A stretch of 5,956 nucleotides of DNA from Vulcanimicrobiota bacterium (lineage in GTDB: Bacteria; Vulcanimicrobiota; Vulcanimicrobiia; Vulcanimicrobiales; Vulcanimicrobiaceae). Below are positions 1 through 5,956 of this stretch, piece by piece. Positions within the stretch are counted from its first letter, which is position 1. Every line of letters begins with the position of its first letter. Location of the stretch: assembly GCA_019247395.1 (NCBI GenBank), contig JAFAOZ010000304.1, forward strand, positions 1-5,956, in the 5' to 3' direction. Both the position numbers and the translations under genes were made by a program. Under the pieces are notes generated by a model, which saw only the letters and a program-made list of their open reading frames with translations, was not told the origin of the DNA and ran no database searches.

Positions 1-470
1 CCGCGGAGCATCGCGTCCCGGTGCTCATCTTGACCGCGCGCGACGGAGCGGCGGACGTCGTCGCGGGGCTCGATGCCGGCGCCGATGACTATCTGCGCAA
101 ACCGTTTGCGTTCGACGAGCTCGAGGCACGCTTGCGCTCGCTCTCGCGCCGCTCGCCAACGCTCAATGCGCCGGTGCTGCAAGTCGGCGATCTCGTCTTC
201 GATGCGGAGAAGCGCGAAGCGCATCGCGGCAATCGTAACTTGAATCTCACCGCGAAGGAGGGGCTCTTCCTCGAAGTGCTGATGCGCAACCCCGGCCGTA
301 CGGTAACCCGAAGGATGCTCGAAGACCGGCTGTGGGATCGCGAAAGCGATCGCGGCTCCAACGTCCTCGACGTCTACGCGCGCCGGCTGCGCAAGAAACT
401 TACCGAGAGCGGCGAGCCGCAACTGCTGCATACCCTGCGCGGCTTGGGCTACCGTTTGGAAGCGCCATGA
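1..470 (+). CDS. OmpR/PhoB-family response regulator, 5'-truncated by window edge
   Basis: This is the DNA-binding response regulator of a two-component system. The first complete codon is at position 3, giving 155 visible residues. The family is usually 220-240 residues, so roughly 70 residues are missing, including the phospho-acceptor aspartate. The visible receiver part holds the switch threonine in VLILTAR and the conserved lysine in DDYLRKPF, followed by the usual helix into the linker. The C-terminal half is a winged-helix (Trans_reg_C) domain, with LTAKEGLFLEVLMRNPGRTV, then SNVLDVYARRLRKKL as the recognition-helix region, and a closing GLGYRLE. The TGA stop overlaps the ATG of the kinase gene. 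By family knowledge the kinase should phosphorylate it and it should bind direct repeats upstream of its own operon; that promoter lies outside the window. The GTG at 21 is internal, not a start. Family assignment is very secure; the regulon is inferred from neighbours. Confidence 0.96.
   Translation, partial: AEHRVPVLILTARDGAADVVAGLDAGADDYLRKPFAFDELEARLRSLSRRSPTLNAPVLQVGDLVFDAEKREAHRGNRNLNLTAKEGLFLEVLMRNPGRTVTRRMLEDRLWDRESDRGSNVLDVYARRLRKKLTESGEPQLLHTLRGLGYRLEAP
467..470 (+). promoter_or_regulatory. ATGA stop/start overlap, regulator to kinase
   Basis: The kinase ATG (467-469) overlaps the regulator TGA (468-470). A weak GGAAG sits at 458-462, a few bases before the start. This layout normally gives translational coupling, so the two partners are made in fixed ratio. 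The overlap is seen directly; coupling is inferred. Confidence 0.85.
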
Positions 471-1774
471 GCATTCGTGCGCGCTTCACCGTAACGGTCG
501 TCGCGATCACGGCCGTGACGGTCTTGCTCTTTGCGACGCTCTCGATCGTCGCGCTCGACCGCACGTTGCGCGCGGGTTTCGACGCGCGCCTGCACGGAGC
601 GGCGCAAGCGGTCGCGGTGGAGGTGGACGTGCACGACGGGCGGTTATCGCTCGATTCCAACGACCTGCGCTCGATCGCCTTGCTGCATCCCGATACGACC
701 TTTGCGCTCTACGGCAGCGATGGACGGATCGTCGCCGGGCAGGCGCCGCCGCAGCCGGGGACGACGTCGATCGCGACGTCCGAAATTCCGATCGTGCGCG
801 ACGGGCGCACGTACGGGCGCGTGATCGTCTGGCAATCCGATGCGTGGATCGGCGAGTTCGACCGTGACGCGGCGATCGTCTCGTTCGGAGTCGGGCTGCT
901 GCTCATCGGTTTGGGTGCAGTCGTCTCGCGGCGCGTGGCGCAACGCGTGCTTGCACCGGCCGCGGAAATTGCGTCGCTCGCGGAGCGCATCGAAGCCTAC
1001 GATCTCTCCACGCGTCTCGACGCCAACGCGCAGGACGAGCTCGGCAGGCTCTGCGCATCATTCGACCGCATGTTGGACCGGCTCGAATCTGCCTTCGCGC
1101 GCGAGCGCCGTTTCGTCGCCGACGCTTCGCACGAGTTGCGCGCGCCGTTGGCGGTCCTGCGCGCCGAGACCGAACTCGCGCTGCGCCGCGAGCGCGATCC
1201 GCAAGAATATCGCGAAGCGTTGCTCTCCATCGCAAGCGAAGCGGCGCGCTTGGAAGAGCTCGTGGACGAGCTGCTCGCTGCGGCCCGCGCTGAAGTGGAT
1301 GCGCAGCAGCGTCAGACGCTCGATGCCGGCGAGCTGGTGCGGCTGTTAGGCGATCGAGTCAGGCCCGCCGCGGCAACTCGCGGAATCGCGGTGCGCGTGG
1401 ACGCGCCGAGTCCAGCGCTCGCGCAAGCCGATCGCGCAACGCTCGAGCGGGCGCTGCTCGCGGTCGTACACAACGCGCTCCAATACGGCCGTAACGACGG
1501 CGTCGTTCGTTTGAGCGTAGGGCGAAACGGCGATGCGGTGCACATCGAGGTCGCTGACGACGGCCCCGGCTTCACTCCGGACGCGCTGGCGCACGCGACC
1601 GAACGTTTTTGGCGGGGCGATACGTCGCATCCGCGCGGCGGTACGGGTCTCGGCTTGGCGATTGCACGGACGATCGTCGAAGCCAACCGCGGCCGCTTGC
1701 ATCTTTCGAACGGTGCGGCGGGCGGCGCCGTCGTCACGATCGAACTCGCGCCGTCGAACGTGGCGCAACAATGA
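467..1774 (+). CDS. Sensor histidine kinase (HAMP-HisKA-HATPase), partner of the upstream regulator
   Basis: A 435-residue inner-membrane sensor kinase. TM1 covers about residues 7-30. A periplasmic sensor region of about 100 residues follows (about 31-134), then TM2 (about 135-157), a HAMP linker (about 158-210), and the HisKA dimerisation helix with the H-box FVADASHELRAPLAVL, whose phospho-accepting histidine is H222. The ATP-binding domain has its N-box at VVHNALQYG (N336), the G1 box at DDGPGF (364-369) and the G2 box at GGTGLGLAIA (from 391). All catalytic boxes are intact. I chose ATG 467 because it overlaps the regulator stop as ATGA and is followed at once by a short basic stretch and TM1. 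The frame is open back to 332, but that extension would overlap the regulator by about 140 bases and reads as arginine-rich shadow sequence. A weak GGAAG lies just upstream. The architecture resembles metal/envelope-stress kinases such as CusS, but the periplasmic region contains only three histidines and no cysteine or methionine, so the signal is unknown. Confidence 0.96.
   Translation: MSIRARFTVTVVAITAVTVLLFATLSIVALDRTLRAGFDARLHGAAQAVAVEVDVHDGRLSLDSNDLRSIALLHPDTTFALYGSDGRIVAGQAPPQPGTTSIATSEIPIVRDGRTYGRVIVWQSDAWIGEFDRDAAIVSFGVGLLLIGLGAVVSRRVAQRVLAPAAEIASLAERIEAYDLSTRLDANAQDELGRLCASFDRMLDRLESAFARERRFVADASHELRAPLAVLRAETELALRRERDPQEYREALLSIASEAARLEELVDELLAAARAEVDAQQRQTLDAGELVRLLGDRVRPAAATRGIAVRVDAPSPALAQADRATLERALLAVVHNALQYGRNDGVVRLSVGRNGDAVHIEVADDGPGFTPDALAHATERFWRGDTSHPRGGTGLGLAIARTIVEANRGRLHLSNGAAGGAVVTIELAPSNVAQQ
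1771..1774 (+). promoter_or_regulatory. ATGA stop/start overlap, kinase to RND pump
   Basis: The pump ATG (1771-1773) overlaps the kinase TGA (1772-1774). The preceding bases (GTGGCGCAACA) hold no purine-rich Shine-Dalgarno core, so re-initiation by ribosomes finishing the kinase gene is the likely route of translation. There is no room for a separate promoter between sensor and pump genes. Confidence 0.85.
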
Positions 1775-4700
1775 AACTCGCCCGGTTCTCGATGAGCAAC
1801 GCGCGAGCGATTGCCGTTCTCACCGTTGCGTTGGCTGCCGCCGGCGTTTGGGCGTACCTGCGGACGCCGGCGTCCATCTTTCCCGAGATGCGTTTTTCAC
1901 GCGTGGACGTCGTCGCGGATGCCGGCGATTTGCCGCCCGAGCAAGTGCGCGCCGCCGTGACGCTGCCGCTCGAACGCGCCTTCCTCGGCCTGCCGGCGAT
2001 GCAGCGCGTCAGTGCAACGTCATCGCAGGGAAGCTCCGAGCTGGCGGTGACGTTCGACCCGAGTACCCCCAGCGTCACCGATTTACAGTACGTCAACGCC
2101 GCGATCGCGCAAGCGCGCAGCGCTCTGCCGGCCGACACGGCAGTGCAGGCGTACGTCGTGACGCCGCAGACCGAGCCGGTGCTCTCGTACGGACTGACGT
2201 CGCCCGCGCTCTCGCAGACGCTCGTGCGCGAGTATGCGATGCGAACGCTCGTTCCGGCGCTGTACGGCGTGCCGGGGCTCGGACGAATTTTGGTCGTCGG
2301 CGGCGCGCAGCGCGAGTACCACGTGGATCTCGATTCGGCGGCGCTCGCCGCCGCGGGCTTATCGGCACAAGAGGTCGGCAACGCGATTGCCTCGGCAAAC
2401 GATGTGACGGCGGTCGGTTTGGCGCAAGACGAATCGCAGCGCCGCGCCATTTTGGTGGATGCAGGCTTGCGCGACGCGTCGCAGCTCGCGCGCATCGTGG
2501 TGCCGACGCGCGGCGGCGGCCTTACCGTCGGGTCGCTCGGCAGCGTGCGGTTGGGCGTCGCTCCGCTGACCGATCAAATGTCGTACGACGCGACGCACGG
2601 CGTGGGCATTAGCTTTTACGCGCTCGCCGGCGCCGACAACGTGAAGATGGCGCAGACGATCAAAGCGCGGCTCGCCGGCATAGCGCTACCGGCCGGCATC
2701 GAAGCGCATCGTTACTGGGATGCGACCGACTTGATCGTCGCGTCGCAGAAGAGTCTGCGCGACGCGATCTTAGTGGGCGCACTGCTGGCGCTCGGAGTGA
2801 TCTTCTTCTTCTTGCGCAATCTTCGTATGACGATCGTCGCGGCGCTGATCATTCCGGCCGCCATGGCCATCGCAATTCTGGCGATCTCGGCCGTGGGCGA
2901 GACGCTCAACATTATGAGCGTCGGCGGCCTCGCGGTCGCGGTCGGATTGATCATCGACGATGCGATCGTCGTCGTAGAGGGCATCGCGAGGACGCTGCAC
3001 GATGTCCCCGACCTGCCGATTAGCGAAGCGATCGCCACGACGATGCAGCGGCTTATCCCGCCGATGACCGCATCAACGCTTGCGACGATCGTCGTTTTCA
3101 TACCGCTGGCGCTGCTCAGCGGCGTCTCGGGCGCATTCTTCCGCGCGCTCGCGCTCACGCTCTCGTGCGCGCTGCTCGTTTCGCTCGGGCTGGCCTTCTT
3201 CGTTACGCCGCTGCTCTTCCGGTTGATCTTATCGCGGCGCACGCCGCACGAAGAGAACCCGTTCGTAGCGCAGGCGCTGAAACGCTACGGCCCGTTTCTG
3301 CATTGGGCAATCGCACGGCGCACGCCGGTCTACGGCCTTGCCGCGGCGGTGCTGGTCGTGACGCTCGCCCTGCTCGCGATGCTCCCAAGCGATTTTCTTC
3401 CGCGCCTCGACGAAGGGCAGTTCGAAATCGCGTATCGCATGCCGGTCGGCACGTCGCTGGCCGCGAGCGACGCCGCGGCAATGCGAATGGAACGCGCCGT
3501 TCTCGCCGATCCGGCGGTGCGAGCAGAGGGGCGGGTTACCGGAATCGACACGAATGGTTTCTCGCCGACTCCGGTCCGGGCCGGCATCATTCGCGTGCGG
3601 CTCAATCCGCTCGGGACGCGGCCACCCTACGAGAGCGTCGCGGAGCGGCTGCGCGCGTCGCTGAACGAGACCGTTCCGGCGGCGAGCTTGGATGTTCATC
3701 AGATCTTGGAAGATCTCATCAACGACGTCTCCGGCGCGCCGGCTCCGATCGAAATCGCGGTGAGCGGCGGCGATCAAGCGACCCTGGTGCAAGCCGCGAC
3801 GCGCATTGCCGACGGAATCGCTTCGGTTCCCGGCGTTACCGACGTGTTCTCCGGCGTCAACCGCAGCGATCCGACCTTGCACGTGATTCCGAATCTCGCC
3901 GGGCTCGCGCGCAGCGGAACCGATACGACCGCACTGGCCGCCGGCATCGGCGCGGCCACGCAGGGACGCGTCGCGACGACCATCGCGCAGACGTCAATGA
4001 CGGTTCCGGTGCGCGTTCGCGTCGCGGGCAGCAGCGATGCACTGCCGGACTTCATCGCAGTAGGCGGCTCCGGAATTCCGCTCTCGCAGTTGGCCAACAC
4101 ACGCGTGGATCGCACCGCAACCGACATTACCGAGGTCAACGGCGAGCGTACGCTGCTCGTGAGCGCGAACACCGCCGGCCGAAGTTTATCGGCGACGGTC
4201 GGCGACATCCGAGGCGCGATCGCGCGCGCCGGTTTACCGCCGGGCTATCGCGCGCAGATCCAAGGCGCCTATCAAGCGCAGCAGCAGTCGTTTCGCGAAT
4301 TCGCCCTCGTCATCGCAATCGCAATCGCGCTCGTCTTCTTCGTCATGCTCGGGGCGTTTCGGTCGTTCCGTCAACCGCTGGTGATTCTGGCGGCCGTCCC
4401 GCTCGCGCCGATCGGCGTCGCCATCGCGCTGACATTGACGCGGACGACCTTCAACGTCGCGTCGTTCATGGGTTTGCTCCTGCTCGTCGGGCTCGTGGTC
4501 AAAAACGGAATTCTGCTGATCGATGCGGCGAACCGGCGACGCGCCGAGGGAATCGCATGCGAATCGGCGCTGGTGCTCGCCGGACGGGAGCGGCTGCGTC
4601 CGATTCTGATGACGACGCTCGCGGCGATCGGCGGCCTCTTGCCGTTGGCATTCGGAATCGGCGCCGGGGCGGCAATGGAACAACCGCTCGCGATCGCGGT

Positions 4701-4794
4701 CGTCGGCGGTCTTTCCACGGCAACCTTCTTTACGCTCGTGCTGATACCGGTGATGTATGCCGGCCTCTATGCGCGTGAAAGTGCGGCCGCGTGA
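1771..4794 (+). CDS. RND-superfamily efflux transporter permease
   Basis: A complete 1007-residue inner-membrane, proton-driven efflux pump subunit, close to the usual 1000-1060. It shows the duplicated RND plan: TM1 (about 10-30), a large periplasmic porter/docking loop, TM2-TM6 (about 331-482), TM7 (about 517-537), a second periplasmic loop, then TM8-TM12 (about 844-1000). TM4 reads GLAVAVGLIIDDAIVVVEG with the proton-relay pair D396-D397, and TM10 reads GLVVKNGILLID with K911; these correspond to the AcrB D407/D408 and K940 positions. Asp-Asp is typical of the HAE (drug/hydrophobe) branch. However, stretches such as GGAQREYHVDLD, FLPRLDEGQ and the DVHQILEDLINDVSGAPAPIEIAVSGG block resemble the layout of CzcA/CusA heavy-metal pumps. 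No CusA-like methionine triad is evident. ATG 1771 overlaps the kinase stop as ATGA; no clear Shine-Dalgarno is present, suggesting coupled translation. The open frame back to 1609 lies inside the kinase and is not used. The family is secure; the substrate is not. Confidence 0.96.
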   Translation: MKLARFSMSNARAIAVLTVALAAAGVWAYLRTPASIFPEMRFSRVDVVADAGDLPPEQVRAAVTLPLERAFLGLPAMQRVSATSSQGSSELAVTFDPSTPSVTDLQYVNAAIAQARSALPADTAVQAYVVTPQTEPVLSYGLTSPALSQTLVREYAMRTLVPALYGVPGLGRILVVGGAQREYHVDLDSAALAAAGLSAQEVGNAIASANDVTAVGLAQDESQRRAILVDAGLRDASQLARIVVPTRGGGLTVGSLGSVRLGVAPLTDQMSYDATHGVGISFYALAGADNVKMAQTIKARLAGIALPAGIEAHRYWDATDLIVASQKSLRDAILVGALLALGVIFFFLRNLRMTIVAALIIPAAMAIAILAISAVGETLNIMSVGGLAVAVGLIIDDAIVVVEGIARTLHDVPDLPISEAIATTMQRLIPPMTASTLATIVVFIPLALLSGVSGAFFRALALTLSCALLVSLGLAFFVTPLLFRLILSRRTPHEENPFVAQALKRYGPFLHWAIARRTPVYGLAAAVLVVTLALLAMLPSDFLPRLDEGQFEIAYRMPVGTSLAASDAAAMRMERAVLADPAVRAEGRVTGIDTNGFSPTPVRAGIIRVRLNPLGTRPPYESVAERLRASLNETVPAASLDVHQILEDLINDVSGAPAPIEIAVSGGDQATLVQAATRIADGIASVPGVTDVFSGVNRSDPTLHVIPNLAGLARSGTDTTALAAGIGAATQGRVATTIAQTSMTVPVRVRVAGSSDALPDFIAVGGSGIPLSQLANTRVDRTATDITEVNGERTLLVSANTAGRSLSATVGDIRGAIARAGLPPGYRAQIQGAYQAQQQSFREFALVIAIAIALVFFVMLGAFRSFRQPLVILAAVPLAPIGVAIALTLTRTTFNVASFMGLLLLVGLVVKNGILLIDAANRRRAEGIACESALVLAGRERLRPILMTTLAAIGGLLPLAFGIGAGAAMEQPLAIAVVGGLSTATFFTLVLIPVMYAGLYARESAAA
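4791..4794 (+). promoter_or_regulatory. GTGA stop/start overlap, RND pump to outer-membrane channel
   Basis: The channel GTG (4791-4793) overlaps the pump TGA (4792-4794). The in-frame TGA at 4776-4778 leaves GTG 4791 as the earliest possible standard start, and the next in-frame ATG would remove the signal peptide. Coupled translation of pump and duct is inferred. Confidence 0.82.
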
Positions 4795-5956
4795 TTGCAA
4801 TCATCGTTGCCGCGGCAGCGCTGCCGGTCTTCGCGAACCTCTCGCTCGCTGACGCGCAGCAGATGGGAACGGCGCGCAGCGTGGACGTTGTGACGGCGCG
4901 CGCAACCGTGCAGCAGCGGGAGGCGGACCTGGCGATTGCGCGCGGCACCGCGGTGCCGCATCTATTCGGCGAATACTCGCTCTCGCCGCAAGCCGGTCCG
5001 CTCGACACCGGCACCGTCGAGCAGCATTACTTTGCGGTCGGCGCCGGCGTGACGGTCAACGATTTTATTACGAGCTCGAGCAGCGTGCGCGTCGCGGCGG
5101 GCGAACTGCTGGCGGCGCAGCGCAACGCGGATGCGGCGCAGCTAAGCGCGCGCGAGAACGTCGCGCGGCTGTATTATGCCGCGCTGCAAGCCGTCGCGAT
5201 GGAACGTTTCCGAGCGGAGTCGCTTGCGGGCGCGCAGCGCGATCGCGCCGCCGCCGAGCTGCGCGCGCGAAGCGGCGACGCTCCGGAACTTGACGTCGTG
5301 CGGGCGGATGTGACGGTCGCGCAAGCACATGCCGATCTGGCGCGCGCGGAGTCGGAACGGGCGAAAGCGATCGAGGCGCTCGCTTCGGCGACCGGGGTTG
5401 AGCCTGACCGGTTGAAAATGCTGAACGCTCCGGTCGGAACTCCGGCCGCACCGCCGGCCGCCGATAAGGCGATCGCACGCGCGTTGGCCTCGCGTCCAGA
5501 GCTCGCAGCGTTGATGGCGACGATTCAAGCCCGCGACGCAAACGTAACCAACGCGCGGCAATTGGGACTGCCCACGGCGACGGTGAGCGGCGGCTATCAG
5601 ACGGGCGTGGATACCGGGATTCCGGTGCAGGGTCCGCAAGTCGCGGCGCGTCTCGACGTGCCGCTGTCATCGGGAACGTCGGCACGCGTTGCTTCGGCGC
5701 GCGCGCAACTCGACGCCGCGTATGCGGCTCTCGCCGATCAGCAGCGCAAGATTGCACTCGAAGTTTCGGCTGCGCTGCACGACGTGCAGGCCGAAGCCGC
5801 CGCGGCCGACGCCGCGGATCGCGCACGCGACGAAGCGCGCCGCGCGCTGCAGTCGGTCGAGATCGGCTATCGCGAAGGCGCGAGCTCGAGCCTGGATGTT
5901 GCCGACGCACGCCGCACCTACGCGCAAGCCTCCGCCGACGCGCTCGTTGCGGAGTA
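4791..5956 (+). CDS. TolC/OEP-family outer-membrane efflux protein, 3'-truncated by window edge
   Basis: This is an outer-membrane efflux duct protein that trimerises to carry substrate from the RND pump across the periplasm and outer membrane. The visible part is 388 codons plus two bases with no stop; the family is usually about 400-480 residues. It starts at GTG 4791, inside the pump's stop codon (GTGA). An in-frame TGA at 4776 rules out a start further upstream. Residues 1-15 form a hydrophobic signal peptide with possible cleavage at VFA|N; there is no lipobox cysteine. LSLADA then opens the first OEP repeat (about 17-205), and SRPELAALMA (from about 234) marks the second. The long alanine-rich helices carry the family's paired motif: SGDAPELDVVRADVTVAQA (from residue 161) and EGASSSLDVADARRTYAQA (from 362). 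Since the second copy lies near the C-terminus of this family, only a few tens of codons are probably missing. A partial GAAAG about 9 bases upstream may serve as ribosome binding site. Confidence 0.93.
   Translation, partial: MIAIIVAAAALPVFANLSLADAQQMGTARSVDVVTARATVQQREADLAIARGTAVPHLFGEYSLSPQAGPLDTGTVEQHYFAVGAGVTVNDFITSSSSVRVAAGELLAAQRNADAAQLSARENVARLYYAALQAVAMERFRAESLAGAQRDRAAAELRARSGDAPELDVVRADVTVAQAHADLARAESERAKAIEALASATGVEPDRLKMLNAPVGTPAAPPAADKAIARALASRPELAALMATIQARDANVTNARQLGLPTATVSGGYQTGVDTGIPVQGPQVAARLDVPLSSGTSARVASARAQLDAAYAALADQQRKIALEVSAALHDVQAEAAAADAADRARDEARRALQSVEIGYREGASSSLDVADARRTYAQASADALVAE

Noticed and set aside
332..466. Possible 45-residue N-terminal extension of the kinase from position 332
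   Set aside because: The extension lies wholly within the regulator's DNA-binding domain. ATG 467 gives the normal ATGA overlap and a normal N-terminus just before TM1.
1609..1770. Possible 54-residue N-terminal extension of the pump
   Set aside because: It is encoded inside the kinase ATP-binding domain in another frame. RND pumps begin a few residues before TM1, exactly as from ATG 1771.
1533..2612. 359-codon open frame on the + strand spanning the kinase/pump junction
   Set aside because: It overlaps two well-supported genes in a different frame, has Arg-rich low-complexity translation and no family motif.
1669..3096. Repeated GACGATCGTCG at 1669, 2829 and 3084 as possible regulator binding sites
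   Set aside because: All three copies are in frame as the codons for Thr-Ile-Val within transmembrane or helical coding segments, so codon use explains this particular repeat better than operator function.
3165..4778. 537-codon open frame on the + strand inside the pump gene
   Set aside because: It is the other-frame shadow of the RND gene. Its translation is dominated by Arg/Ala/Gly with no recognisable domain, as expected in high-GC DNA with few stop codons.
5068..5910. 280-codon open frame on the - strand
   Set aside because: It is antisense to the TolC-family gene, whose reading frame has clear family motifs. The antisense translation is Arg/Pro/Ala-rich and unrecognisable.
1..5956. GCGATCGC octamers as proof of a cyanobacterial origin
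   Set aside because: The motif is not exclusive to cyanobacteria, the window is richer in GC than most cyanobacteria, and part of the excess is codon-driven.

Overview
The window is a gene-dense piece of a high-GC genome from a diderm (outer-membrane-bearing) bacterium. The outer membrane is implied by an RND pump gene followed directly by a TolC-type outer-membrane channel gene. Codon use is strongly G/C-ending and Shine-Dalgarno signals are weak. I cannot assign a phylum from sequence alone. A soil-type high-GC diderm such as Eremiobacterota/WPS-2 would fit, but that is only a guess. The palindrome CGATCG is far more common than base composition predicts.

Layout, all on the + strand with no intergenic space: (1) the C-terminal two thirds of an OmpR/PhoB-family response regulator, cut by the left edge (1-470); (2) a membrane sensor histidine kinase (467-1774); (3) a complete RND-superfamily inner-membrane efflux transporter of 1007 residues (1771-4794); (4) a TolC/OEP-family outer-membrane efflux protein starting at GTG and running off the right edge (4791-5956). 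Each gene begins inside the stop codon of the one before it (ATGA, ATGA, GTGA), so the four form one tightly coupled operon.

The likely working model is that the kinase senses a periplasmic or envelope signal and phosphorylates the regulator. The regulator then controls transcription of its own operon, which supplies the pump and its exit duct. The periplasmic adaptor (MFP/HlyD family) needed to join pump and duct is not in the window. The channel gene appears to be within a few tens of codons of its end, so the adaptor may lie just downstream. The substrate is not determined: the pump combines an HAE-type proton-relay motif (Asp-Asp in TM4) with porter-domain stretches that look more like the heavy-metal (CzcA/CusA) branch, and no metal-binding methionine cluster is visible.

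I found no RNA genes, mobile elements, CRISPR arrays, promoters or terminators. No stretch longer than 300 bases lacks a gene.
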